DNA of 64,000 nucleotides from Desulfatibacillum aliphaticivorans DSM 15576 (GTDB lineage: Bacteria; Desulfobacterota; Desulfobacteria; Desulfobacterales; Desulfatibacillaceae): the NCBI RefSeq assembly GCF_000429905.1, contig NZ_AUCT01000033.1:14513-78512 (forward strand), read 5' to 3'. The notes below the pieces were generated by a model, which saw only the letters and a list, made by a program, of their open reading frames with translations, made no database searches and had not been told where the DNA came from. This document shows positions 8,985 through 17,051 of this stretch, in pieces. Made by a program: the position numbers and the translations under genes. Each line of letters begins with the position of its first letter. The stretch's first letter is position 1.

Positions 8985-10076
8985 CTATCCTTTATCCTGC
9001 TTGGAGGATAACAAAAGGTACAAAAACAGAGGCGCCCCAACAAACGAAGTGACGATGCCCACCGGAATCTCCAGGGGGGAAACCACGGTCCTGCCCAAAG
9101 TGTCGGCGCTTAACAGCACCAAGGCCCCTATTATGGCGGCGCCGGGAAATAAAAACCGATGGTCCGACCCTAAAATCAGCCGGGCCATGTGAGGCGCCAC
9201 AAGGCATACAAAGCCAATGACTCCGGTCATGCAAATAATGGCGGCCGTTAAAAACGCCGAGGCCGTCACGCAAATCAATCTGATCCGGGACGTTTGGATG
9301 CCCAGGCTCTCGGCCACGTCGTCTCCGGCGGCCATGACGTTCAGGTCCCAGGCGAACCACATCATGATGGGGAGGGAAATAACCAAGGCCCCCCCCACAA
9401 AGGCGATGCGTCCCCAGTCAGCCGAAGTCAGGCTCCCAAACAGCCAATAAACCACTTGGGCCAGTTCGCTTTCCGTGCCCAGGTATTGCAGCAGGGTGGT
9501 CATGGCGGAAAACAGGTACATCACTGCAATGCCCGCCAGCACCATCATGGTCGGCCCGCCTTTTTTGGAGCTGGCCAGGGCGTACATGAAAAGCACGGCA
9601 ACCAACGAAAAGAAAAAAGCGTTGGAAGCCACCATGGTTTTCGGATTGCTGGTAATGCCGAATTCCAATACCACCGCCATGGCCGCGCCGAACCCCGCCG
9701 CAGACGAAACGCCCACGGTGAAGGGGCTGGCCAGAGGGTTTCGCAGTACGCTCTGGATCGCCACGCCGGAGACGGCCAGGCCCATGCCGGCGACCACCGC
9801 CATAACAGCCCGCGGCAAGCGAATATCCCAGACGATTTTATACTCCAGGCTTTCCGAAAGAACGCCGCCCGGCCTGACAAGTCCTTCCCAAACGGAGGAA
9901 AAAACCTCCCAGGGGGAAATCGTCACGCTGCCTAAAGCCGCCGCACAAATGGAAGCGAAAATTATCAACCCTCCTCCAAATAGAAGCGCCGTCCATTTTT
10001 TACGACGGCCGGGAAGACCAACCTGCTTATTTTTAATCGCTACAGGGGGCGCTTGAGCTATTGAAATTGCTTTCAT
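8985..10076 (-). CDS. FecCD-family ABC importer permease
   Basis: Protein of 363 residues with about nine or ten hydrophobic segments and the FecCD signatures RLPRAVMAVVAGMGLAVSG, NPLASPFTVGVSSAAGFGA and GVIGFVCLVAPHMARLILG. It imports siderophores, haem or cobalamin in partnership with the binding protein just downstream. The homologous permease at 17035 shares the same motifs. Because its operon has no FecE/BtuD-like ATPase, it may share the ATPase encoded at 18105; that is inference. Confidence 0.92.
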   Translation of the reverse strand: MKAISIAQAPPVAIKNKQVGLPGRRKKWTALLFGGGLIIFASICAAALGSVTISPWEVFSSVWEGLVRPGGVLSESLEYKIVWDIRLPRAVMAVVAGMGLAVSGVAIQSVLRNPLASPFTVGVSSAAGFGAAMAVVLEFGITSNPKTMVASNAFFFSLVAVLFMYALASSKKGGPTMMVLAGIAVMYLFSAMTTLLQYLGTESELAQVVYWLFGSLTSADWGRIAFVGGALVISLPIMMWFAWDLNVMAAGDDVAESLGIQTSRIRLICVTASAFLTAAIICMTGVIGFVCLVAPHMARLILGSDHRFLFPGAAIIGALVLLSADTLGRTVVSPLEIPVGIVTSFVGAPLFLYLLLSSKQDKG

Positions 10077-10085
10077 AGGGCGGTT

Positions 10086-11384
10086 TTAGGACAACCTCTT
10101 GAGCATATTCTTTGCTTCCTTGCAGTGGCTCTGGAAGGTTGTCGCCTTTTGAAAAGCCAGGTTGGCTTTGTTTTTGTCGCCATGGGCCAAGGCGGAATAT
10201 CCAGCCATGAGCCAGGCTCTGCCCGGGGAGCATCCTTCCTTGGCGGCCCTTTCGTAGGCCTCGCATGCATCGCAGAATTTTCCCGATTCATAAAAAATGT
10301 CAGCCCGCAGTATGGTCAGCTCCTTGTCCTTTAAACGCCTGGCGTGCTTGTCCAGCAAAGCTATTGCTTTGTCTGTCTGCTGCATGCGCCGGTAGCAATA
10401 CACTCCCTGCCTTACCATGGAGGCGGTCAGCTCCTTTTCGGGCAGAAGCTCCAATATGGCCACGGCTTCCGCAGGAACGTCCAGGACCAGAAAAAGGTCG
10501 GCGGCCAGCTTTTGTTCTTCTTCATTCCATGGGGTGATTTTTCCGTAAGCCCATAAGGCCATCAGGCCTTCCTCCAGGCGGTTTTCAGACAGATGCAGAT
10601 TGGCCAGGGCCTTCCACCACAAAGGATCTCCAGGCTCTTTTTCCACAAGCCGTTTCACCAGACTCAGGGCTTTTTTGCTCATCTCCAAATCAAGATACTG
10701 ATGCAGCAGGAACTCGTTCCACCTGCGCCATTCATTGCCTTCCGTATTGACGGCCAGGTACTCCACCAGTCGCAAAGCCTTTCTGGGCTGCTTGCTTCCC
10801 AAATAGGCATGAACTGCATATTCTCTCCATTGGTTGGTCACCTGCTGGGGAAACTCCGTAAAAAGGCGTTCAAAGGCCGCAATGGAGTCAGCATATTGCT
10901 CCGTCATAAGAAAGGCCGCTGCCGCCGAATACAGCAGGTCGGGCTTTTTTTCCTCCGCCGTATTGTACGCCTGCAAAAAGCACTGGGCCGCCCTTAAGGT
11001 GTCGCCCATTTCATGGCACAGCACGGCCATGTTGCTCCATGCTGCGGAATAATTGGGATCCGACTTGACGGCTTGCTCAAAGCAAGCCATGGCGCCCTTG
11101 TAGTCCTTGGCCATATACCGGGCGTTGCCCTCGGCGAATTCCACCATGGTCCGGGCTTCTTCCATGTCCTTGGCGTTTTTGGGGTCTTGCTTGAACTTGC
11201 AAAGCAGGGCCGCGGCTTCCCCAGGTTTGTTTTCGTTCATAGCCGTGTAGGCTTTGTACAAAACCTGCCGGACCGATAAAGGCAGCGATTCCTGAGAGTC
11301 CGCCTTTGCAAAGCAAACTCCCGGAACGAGCAGTGCGAATGCCATTACCGCCAACATCAAATTTTTGAATTTATACCTGGGCAT
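10086..11384 (-). CDS. Secreted TPR-repeat protein of the TonB2 cluster
   Basis: Protein of 432 residues with a signal peptide ending near FAKA and many tetratricopeptide-like helical repeats, such as ARYMAKDYKGAMACFEQAV followed by NYSAAWSNMAVLCHEMGD. It lies downstream of tonB, where TonB2-type clusters of Vibrio and other bacteria also carry a TPR protein. It probably scaffolds the energizing complex in the periplasm. Its precise role is unknown to me. Confidence 0.8.
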   Translation of the reverse strand: MPRYKFKNLMLAVMAFALLVPGVCFAKADSQESLPLSVRQVLYKAYTAMNENKPGEAAALLCKFKQDPKNAKDMEEARTMVEFAEGNARYMAKDYKGAMACFEQAVKSDPNYSAAWSNMAVLCHEMGDTLRAAQCFLQAYNTAEEKKPDLLYSAAAAFLMTEQYADSIAAFERLFTEFPQQVTNQWREYAVHAYLGSKQPRKALRLVEYLAVNTEGNEWRRWNEFLLHQYLDLEMSKKALSLVKRLVEKEPGDPLWWKALANLHLSENRLEEGLMALWAYGKITPWNEEEQKLAADLFLVLDVPAEAVAILELLPEKELTASMVRQGVYCYRRMQQTDKAIALLDKHARRLKDKELTILRADIFYESGKFCDACEAYERAAKEGCSPGRAWLMAGYSALAHGDKNKANLAFQKATTFQSHCKEAKNMLKRLS

Positions 11385-11425
11385 GATGCCATCCTCTACG
11401 CCTTCTGTGCTGGAAGGCCTTTTGC

Positions 11426-12166
11426 TTATTCAAAAACAAACTCAATGGTCCTTATACGTTTTGCTCTGACCGGCCTGCCGTCCACGGTGGGATGGCTGAA
11501 CTTCCAGGTGGGCAGGGTGCGGAGCACTTCCTGGTCAAAGATTCCCTCAGGGTCTGCTCTCAATATAGTTACCTTGGTAACCTCGCCCTTTTCATTGATG
11601 TCGAATTGCACTTCCACCGAACCCTCTATGCCCATTTTTCTGGCCCTGAATGGGAACATAGGCCGGGGCGTATATACAGGAGTCAATGGAGAATCCAACT
11701 CGCTCTCCAGGAAGTCCATTCGCAAGTCCGGCGGCTCAGGCGGTGCGGTCATGGAAAAATTTTCCAAGGGAGGAAGCGTCAGCCCGCCTGGGGCCGCCGG
11801 CAATCTGGGGTTGACGTCAAAGGCCAGGCGCGGCTTGTTGACCGCCGGCTTAGGCGGTGCGATTGTTTTGAGGGCCTTTGTTTTGGTTTTTTGCGGTTCC
11901 TGCTGCTTCTTTGGCGTTTCCCGTTTACGCGCCGGCTGTTCGATTTTCTTTTGACGGATAACCGATACTGCGGCAATATCCGGACCTTTGGTGCGATCCG
12001 GCGTCGCCTTTGACATAAGCAAAGGCATCATCCCAAACAAAAGGAGATTAAAAGCAAGACCCACAACGGCTGCGGCCGCCCAAAGCAAAGGCCCTCCCCC
12101 CAGACTGAAATGCGGATTCATGGAGTTTATGGCTGCGCTATCGCCCAACTTAAGCCCCCTCTCCAT
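11426..12166 (-). CDS. tonB: TonB-family energy transducer
   Basis: Protein of 246 residues. A single membrane segment (about 27-50) is followed by a basic, Pro/Lys-rich periplasmic linker (KKIEQPARKRETPKKQQ) and a C-terminal TonB domain (about 165-246) with MPIEGSVEVQF-like and VTILRADPEGIFDQEVLRT stretches and the family ending GRPVRAKRIRTIEFVFE. It transfers inner-membrane energy to TonB-dependent receptors, three of which are encoded on the other strand. Its start overlaps the exbD stop by 17 bases; no strong ribosome site is visible, so coupling is likely. Confidence 0.9.
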   Translation of the reverse strand: MERGLKLGDSAAINSMNPHFSLGGGPLLWAAAAVVGLAFNLLLFGMMPLLMSKATPDRTKGPDIAAVSVIRQKKIEQPARKRETPKKQQEPQKTKTKALKTIAPPKPAVNKPRLAFDVNPRLPAAPGGLTLPPLENFSMTAPPEPPDLRMDFLESELDSPLTPVYTPRPMFPFRARKMGIEGSVEVQFDINEKGEVTKVTILRADPEGIFDQEVLRTLPTWKFSHPTVDGRPVRAKRIRTIEFVFE

Positions 12167-12572
12167 CCAGGCTCGCCGCCAGGGAGACGTTTTTGGCCCC
12201 GGCCAGGCGGGCGTCGTCCATGACGGAAATCACCGTGCCCGTGCTGCTGTCCCGGTCTGCAACCACAACCACCGAGCCTTCCGGGTTTTCCGCCAGCGCT
12301 CTTTCCACGTGCAGCCTCACGGCTCTCACGTCAATTTCCCGCTTTTCCATGAATATGCGATTATCTTTGGTCACCCCCACCAGGATGGTGGCTTTTTCCT
12401 TGGAAACCGCCGTGCTGGCAGTGGGACGATGAACGTCAATGCCTGTCTCGCGGACGAAACTGGTGGTCACCAGAAAAAAAATCAGTAGAATAAAAACCAT
12501 GTCGATCAGCGGCGACATGTTGATTTCCAGGTCTTTTCTGGCCGCCCTGCGGGCGTTGGATATTCCGATCAT
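12150..12572 (-). CDS. exbD: ExbD/TolR-family biopolymer transport protein
   Basis: Protein of 140 residues with one N-terminal membrane helix that carries the conserved Asp of the proton path (INMSPLIDMVFILLIFFLVT), then a periplasmic domain. With ExbB it forms the proton-driven motor for TonB. It overlaps the exbB stop by four bases and the tonB start by 17. Confidence 0.95.
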   Translation of the reverse strand: MIGISNARRAARKDLEINMSPLIDMVFILLIFFLVTTSFVRETGIDVHRPTASTAVSKEKATILVGVTKDNRIFMEKREIDVRAVRLHVERALAENPEGSVVVVADRDSSTGTVISVMDDARLAGAKNVSLAASLDGEGA

Positions 12573-13204
12573 GCCGGATGCTCCTGTATGGATGCTGCGT
12601 GGACCGAAAGATGAATAACGATCCGCGAAAGCCTGTTTTTTATATTTTCCACGCGTTTTTCCAAAAACGCTTTCATGTAAACGGCCGGGATGGCGATCAG
12701 CAGGCCCGTCTCGGTAGTGACCAATGCCTCGGAAATACTCTGGGCCATGGCCTGGGCGTTGCCTGTTCCAAAGGCTGACAGCACGTCAAACGCGGCCATC
12801 ATGCCTAAAACCGTTCCCAAAAGGCCCAGCAGGGGGGCAATGCCCGCCAGGGCGCCGATGGACGCCAGGTTGTCGTCCAGACGGGTGGAAAGCGCTTTTT
12901 CCACCTCCAGCAAAATGCCCCGATCCTTTTCCGGTTGCCCCGTCCTGCTGGCGAGAAATGCCTGGACCATCATGCGGGCGGCGCCATGGGGGTTGCCCGG
13001 GCCTTCCACCCGGCCCCTCAGAACCCATTCCTCTGCCTGGGCGCGGCCTGCGTCTCCCCGGGAAAGGCGAAAGACCACCAACGCTTTGTGGGCGATTAAA
13101 AAACCCAAAGCCAGGGACGTCAGAGCCAGGGGAATCATCACCGGGCCGCCGGCCCTGAAATGCTCGGCTACGTCCCAAAGCGCCCAATAGACTGCTGCAC
13201 TCAT
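12569..13204 (-). CDS. exbB: ExbB/TolQ-family proton channel protein
   Basis: Protein of 211 residues (MSAAVYWALWD...) with three membrane segments and the MotA/TolQ/ExbB core IAPLLGLLGTVLGMMAAFDV and ISEALVTTETGLLIAIPAV. The open frame runs much further upstream, but that part overlaps the previous gene. The ATG at 13204 overlaps the upstream TGA as ATGA and starts at the family's usual point. It is the short ExbB partner of the TtpC-like protein. Confidence 0.92.
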   Translation of the reverse strand: MSAAVYWALWDVAEHFRAGGPVMIPLALTSLALGFLIAHKALVVFRLSRGDAGRAQAEEWVLRGRVEGPGNPHGAARMMVQAFLASRTGQPEKDRGILLEVEKALSTRLDDNLASIGALAGIAPLLGLLGTVLGMMAAFDVLSAFGTGNAQAMAQSISEALVTTETGLLIAIPAVYMKAFLEKRVENIKNRLSRIVIHLSVHAASIQEHPA

Positions 13205-14670
13205 GCCGCCTTCTCCACAGGAACGTCGCAGGCGGGCTCGGAACACAGTTCGTTCACCAGAGCCATGGATTTTTCCTCCATCTGGCCTACGTTGCGCTCC
13301 ACCATCCGGGAAAGCAGGACGTGGGCTACCGTGACCGGAATGGCCACGGCCAGGCCAAGCATGGTGGTGACCAACGCCTCGGAAATGCCCCCGGACATGA
13401 GCCTGGGATCTCCCGTCCCCGCCACTGTGATGACGTGAAAGGTGTTGATCATGCCTGTGACCGTGCCCAAAAGCCCCAGCAGAGGGGCGATGGCGGCCAG
13501 CATGCCCAGGGTGGGCAGAAAACGCTCCAGCCGGGGGATTTGCCGCAAAATGGCTTCGCCCAGGATGTTCTCCATGTCCGCCCGGCAGCGCCCCCGGCAG
13601 GACAGCCCTGCAGCCAGAACCAAAGGAACCGGCCGGTTTCCCTTTTGGGTGCACGCCTGCATGCAGGCGTCCCATTTGTTCTGACGCGCAAGGGTCACTA
13701 CCTTTTCCATAAGCACGTCCACATTGGTGCGGACCCTCAGCAGGAAGATGAGACGCTCAATCACCAGCAGGCAGGCCAAAACGGCGATGAACAAAATCGG
13801 CCACACAATTAAGCCGCCGCTCTTGATTTGCTCTTTATAATCAAGCCTGTGGGCGAACTGCCGAAGGGCAGCTCCCCGGGATACGTCCACCGGAACGGCC
13901 TCGGTTTTTCCGGCCATGTAGTCCGCCAGTTGGGCGCGCATGCGGGCGGGCGAAGGTTTTGACAACTGAAAAAAAGATTGGGAAGGCTCGGAATACAGGA
14001 GAAAATCCGCGTCTCCGTCCAGGCTCGCCATGGCGGAGAAATTGCCCATGGTCATAACCTGGGCTTCCCGGGTTTTTCCTTCCCTGGTGACAATGGGAAT
14101 TTGCTCCCGGCGCACCTGTCCGCTGTGGACGATTTCCGAAACCAGCAGTTCCACCATGAGCGACAGGTCGTCCATGGACGGGTATCCCTGACCCTGCGAT
14201 AATTCCCTGATGCCTTCGATGCGCGGGTCCAGCCCCAAAGCGCTCTGGGGGCTTTGCAGCAGCAGGGCGTCCAGGTCTTTGGCGTTGCTGCGGATGAAGC
14301 CCAGCAATTCCTTGACGTCGGCTTCCGCAATCGCAACCTCTTTGGCCAATTCCTTGTTTTGGACGTCCAGTTCAGCGATATGCTTTTCAACCGCCTCGGT
14401 TTCTTTGGCAAGCCCTTGGCTTGTGACTTCCATTTCAGCGACGGCCTGCTTCAGCCTGGCTTTGTCCGCAAAGATTTCCGCCTGGATTTTTTTCGCCTCG
14501 TCCAGAGCTTCCGCCTTTTCAGCCTGGGCTTCCTTGGCAAGCCGCTCTCTGGCTATTTGGGCCTCCACGCGGGCCGTGCGTACATCCCCGGCCCAGGATG
14601 CGCCGACGAGAAAAAGGAGCCCCATGACGATGGAGGTGAAAACTTCTATTTTGGATATTTGTTTCATCAT
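13201..14670 (-). CDS. TtpC-like ExbB protein with long periplasmic N-terminal domain
   Basis: Protein of 489 residues. A signal-like segment (about 6-28) is followed by a long charged coiled-coil region (about 30-140) and then a C-terminal MotA/TolQ/ExbB channel domain (about 270-470) with IAPLLGLLGTVTGMINTFHV and ISEALVTTMLGLAVAIPVT. This matches TtpC of Vibrio TonB2 systems, which stabilises or energises that TonB complex. The start ATGATG at 14670 has GGAAAGG upstream and an ATGA overlap with the DUF3450 gene; the 47-codon upstream extension is rejected. Confidence 0.88.
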   Translation of the reverse strand: MMKQISKIEVFTSIVMGLLFLVGASWAGDVRTARVEAQIARERLAKEAQAEKAEALDEAKKIQAEIFADKARLKQAVAEMEVTSQGLAKETEAVEKHIAELDVQNKELAKEVAIAEADVKELLGFIRSNAKDLDALLLQSPQSALGLDPRIEGIRELSQGQGYPSMDDLSLMVELLVSEIVHSGQVRREQIPIVTREGKTREAQVMTMGNFSAMASLDGDADFLLYSEPSQSFFQLSKPSPARMRAQLADYMAGKTEAVPVDVSRGAALRQFAHRLDYKEQIKSGGLIVWPILFIAVLACLLVIERLIFLLRVRTNVDVLMEKVVTLARQNKWDACMQACTQKGNRPVPLVLAAGLSCRGRCRADMENILGEAILRQIPRLERFLPTLGMLAAIAPLLGLLGTVTGMINTFHVITVAGTGDPRLMSGGISEALVTTMLGLAVAIPVTVAHVLLSRMVERNVGQMEEKSMALVNELCSEPACDVPVEKAA

Positions 14671-15422
14671 GGATTCACCTTTCCCAGCGGCAAAGAAACA
14701 ATGTCCATGGGAAGCTGCTTCTGCGCCATGGAAAACGCCCTGGAAAGCTCCGGGACAAATTTGGCCGGAAGGCGCCGCCATTGACCGGTCGCGGAATCGA
14801 GGACGCCGCACTGCTTTTCATCCAGGGTTTGGCAGAACATGGCCAGCCTGCCGAATCGCAGTACATTGGCCCGGATGTCCGCGCCTTCCACGTTCAAGGT
14901 TTCGCGATACACTTCCACCGTGTTTCCGTATTCCGCCTCCACCAAAAAGGCTTCCATGACCTTGCGGTACATTTCTCCGGGAGAGATGTCGGGCGCGGAA
15001 ATAGTTGTCCTGAGCCTGTCCAGGCGAGCCTGTCTTTCGGGAATTAAAAATGCGTCGCCTTCATAGATCAGAAGTTCAAGGCGGGACAAAGAGTCATGCA
15101 GAAAAGGGGTCAGCTCCTCGCCCATGCGCCGGGCGTTTTCCAACCGGGTCTGCTTTTGAGCCGCTGCCTGTTCCAGGGATTGCTCCCTTTCTTTGGAGGC
15201 GTTCAGAGTCTTGGTCTGTTGCTCCACCAAAGACTGCAACTCCCTGTATCGGGCTTCCAGTTCCTGGCGTTCAACGCCCCATTTGTCCATTTTTTTTTGA
15301 GCGTCCTGGCGGATATGAATTGAATCGCCAAGAGGCTTTTCCACCGTGTCCAGCACATTTCCCGCTAACGCCGGCGAAGCCGCCAGCATCAGCAGAAAGC
15401 ATAAAAAGTATTTCGGGTTCAA
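14667..15422 (-). CDS. DUF3450 periplasmic coiled-coil protein
   Basis: Protein of 251 residues with a signal peptide (FLLMLAASPALAG) and a long coiled coil (about 40-110), as in DUF3450 proteins that precede TtpC in TonB2 clusters. The start is TTG at 15422 with AGGAG seven bases ahead. It is the first gene of the 13-gene minus operon and follows a leader that contains an intrinsic terminator. It probably acts as a periplasmic part of the TonB2 machine. Confidence 0.85.
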   Translation of the reverse strand: MNPKYFLCFLLMLAASPALAGNVLDTVEKPLGDSIHIRQDAQKKMDKWGVERQELEARYRELQSLVEQQTKTLNASKEREQSLEQAAAQKQTRLENARRMGEELTPFLHDSLSRLELLIYEGDAFLIPERQARLDRLRTTISAPDISPGEMYRKVMEAFLVEAEYGNTVEVYRETLNVEGADIRANVLRFGRLAMFCQTLDEKQCGVLDSATGQWRRLPAKFVPELSRAFSMAQKQLPMDIVSLPLGKVNP

Positions 15423-15655
15423 GCCGTACTCCTTTGGCAGCCAAAAATTTCAGGCCTCCAGGCCTGGCAAGGTTGTTGGGTCTATTTTGACAATAAAAAA
15501 AGGCCATCAAGGTCGCTCCCAAAAATGGGATGACTGACCTTCATGGCCTGATTAATTTTATTACTGACTTTTCTAACTACCCCGGGATGCGCCTTACCCG
15601 ATGCAATGCGCAATTCCCGAATTGCTTTTCGGACTTCGATATCCGGCTTGATGCG
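15423..15655 (-). ncRNA. Candidate structured regulatory leader, minus strand
   Basis: The transcribed leader holds a hairpin with CCGAA/TTCGG arms (plus 15617-15632), a stem-loop TGCGC/GCGCA (plus 15588-15612) whose loop contains TCGGGTAAG, and then the terminator. The order hairpin, TCGG(G)TAAG loop, A-rich GAAAA segment, terminator is the same as in the plus-strand leader. I recognise no known riboswitch class; cobalamin-box sequences are absent. Confidence 0.45.
15493..15549 (-). terminator. Leader terminator ahead of the minus-strand operon
   Basis: On the minus strand AGGCCAT-G-AAGGTC pairs with GACCTT-G-ATGGCCT (plus positions 15501-15514 and 15536-15549). Seven T residues follow directly. 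It lies about 70 bases upstream of the first gene and downstream of a good promoter, so it can only work as an attenuator. Confidence 0.8.
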
Positions 15656-15661
15656 GTCAAA

Positions 15662-15690
15662 AGCATAAACGCATGCCAGAATCTAGTCAA
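15662..15690 (-). promoter_or_regulatory. Sigma70 promoter of the TonB2/chelatase operon
   Basis: Read on the minus strand: TTGACT (plus 15685-15690), a 17-base spacer and TATGCT (plus 15662-15667). The expected start near 15655 gives a leader of about 230 bases that ends in the attenuator at 15493-15549. Confidence 0.65.
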
Positions 15691-15804
15691 GCAGATTTAT
15701 TCCCATGCGGGTAAATAATTCTCTTTTAGGATATAAGCTATTGATACCTTGTATATTAATTGCCAGGTTGGGATGGGGCTATTCGTCCCATGGCATGAAA
15801 AAAC

Positions 15805-15833
15805 TTGACATGCCCCCCACGCACGGCTATAGG
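15805..15833 (+). promoter_or_regulatory. Sigma70 promoter of the binding protein/CobN/receptor operon
   Basis: TTGACA (15805-15810), exactly 17 bases, then TATAGG (15828-15833). The start near 15840 precedes a leader of nearly 200 bases with four hairpins and a terminator. Confidence 0.7.
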
Positions 15834-15839
15834 CTGCCA

Positions 15840-16034
15840 ATCACGCTTCGGAAAAGAACCCGAAGTTTCCGTCGGTAAGAAACTGGCTGAAAATACACTA
15901 TTTTTCATAAAAAAATGAGCCGTCCGAACCCATCAAGCCGGACGGATGTTTAGAAAAGCCACGAAGGCTCTTCAAAAGGATTCCCCTTTTGAGTCTCGTG
16001 GCTTTTTGTGTTTTTGGACCAGGGAGGTCGTTTG
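15840..16034 (+). ncRNA. Candidate structured regulatory leader, plus strand
   Basis: Successive stem-loops are CTTCGG/CCGAAG (15846-15865), GTTTC/GAAAC (15865-15883) with loop CGTCGGTAA, and CCGTCCG/CGGACGG (15920-15945), followed by the terminator at 15954-16015. The ribosome site AGGGAGG (16021-16027) lies just past the terminator. The layout is that of a transcription-attenuating riboswitch or protein-binding leader. The ligand is unknown. Confidence 0.5.
15954..16015 (+). terminator. Leader terminator ahead of the plus-strand operon
   Basis: AAAAGCCACGA (15954-15964) pairs with TCGTGGCTTTT (15996-16006), and inner arms CTC-TTCAAAAGG and CCTTTTGAG extend the stem. The sequence TTTTTGTGTTTTT follows. 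It ends 20 bases before the first start codon, so read-through must be regulated. Confidence 0.82.
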
Positions 16035-17051
16035 TTGCAGTCTCGAAATTTTATTGTATTTACAATGGCTTGCATTCTTTTTCCGGCTTTGGTTTTTGCT
16101 GGGGAAAATAAGATGGAAGTCATGGACGCTCGGGGGAAAAAAATCGTCCTGCGCACGCCGATCAAGTCCGTCGTGGTTCTCACGACGGACGGCATCGAAG
16201 TGCTCAGGACCCTGGGTGTCGGAGAACTGATTGTCGGAGCAAGCAGCCTGATTTGGAAAGAGCCCGAACTCTGGCCGGAATTGCAGAATGTCGCCAATGT
16301 GGGCAAGTGGAACGACCCTGACCCCGAAGCCATTGTGCGGCTTATGCCGGACCTGGTTCTTTGTTACGGTCATAACCCGGGGTCCTCCCTGGAGGAAAAG
16401 GTCGGCGGCCTGGGCATCCAGATTTTACGCATTGACTGCTTCAGGCCATCCACCATTAAGGGCGAAATCCGCACTCTGGGCATGATATTCGGCCGGGATG
16501 AAAAGGCTCAGGAGTTTCTTGCCTGGCTGGAATCGCACGAAAAAGCTGTTTTGGATTGCTTCGACCATTCCGGCAAGCCAATCGTCGCGTACATGGAAGC
16601 CTATTCCGACTTTAAGGCTTCGGGCACAGGGACCGCCATGCACGAGCTGTGCAAGCTGGCCGGGGGCTATAACATCGCCGAAACCACAGACCTGCAAAAT
16701 CCGGAAGTCACTACCGAGTGGGTAATGTCCATGGCGCCTGACGCCGTGATTAAGGCAGGCAGCATCAAGCGAGCGTATTCCACGGATTCGGATCAGGAAA
16801 TCAGGGATTTGTACACGCATATTTTTAACCGTCCGGGATTCAACCAACTTCCGGCGGTAAAAAACGGCCAATTTCATATCCTGGCCGGAGACATCGGGCC
16901 GGGGCCAAGGTATGTGGTCGGCCTGGCCTACATGGCAAAGTGGTTTCACCCGAGTTCATGCGGCGGACTCGACCCCGCCGCCATGCATAAAGAGTACATG
17001 GAGCGGTTCCAGGGGCTTCCGCTAAAGGGGTATTATGTTTTTCCGGAATAG
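16035..17051 (+). CDS. Periplasmic binding protein of a metal-chelate/cobalamin ABC importer
   Basis: Protein of 338 residues with a signal peptide (FIVFTMACILFPALVFAG) and a BtuF/FecB-type fold (VMDARGKKIVLRTPIKSVVVL; LMPDLVLCYGHN). I chose TTG at 16035 because AGGGAGG lies eight bases ahead and the signal peptide then has normal length. A GTG at 16008 falls inside the terminator T-run and is rejected. It overlaps the permease gene by 17 bases. It is a distant paralogue of the protein encoded at 7914-8978. Confidence 0.88.
   Translation: MQSRNFIVFTMACILFPALVFAGENKMEVMDARGKKIVLRTPIKSVVVLTTDGIEVLRTLGVGELIVGASSLIWKEPELWPELQNVANVGKWNDPDPEAIVRLMPDLVLCYGHNPGSSLEEKVGGLGIQILRIDCFRPSTIKGEIRTLGMIFGRDEKAQEFLAWLESHEKAVLDCFDHSGKPIVAYMEAYSDFKASGTGTAMHELCKLAGGYNIAETTDLQNPEVTTEWVMSMAPDAVIKAGSIKRAYSTDSDQEIRDLYTHIFNRPGFNQLPAVKNGQFHILAGDIGPGPRYVVGLAYMAKWFHPSSCGGLDPAAMHKEYMERFQGLPLKGYYVFPE

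Noticed and set aside
15423..16034. Cobalamin riboswitch in front of the CobN/TonB operons
   Set aside because: I looked on both strands for the B12-box and the conserved core and found neither; the leaders are structured but do not match that class by eye.
16008..16034. GTG start for the binding protein at 16008
   Set aside because: It lies in the terminator T-run upstream of the ribosome site; TTG at 16035 is better placed.
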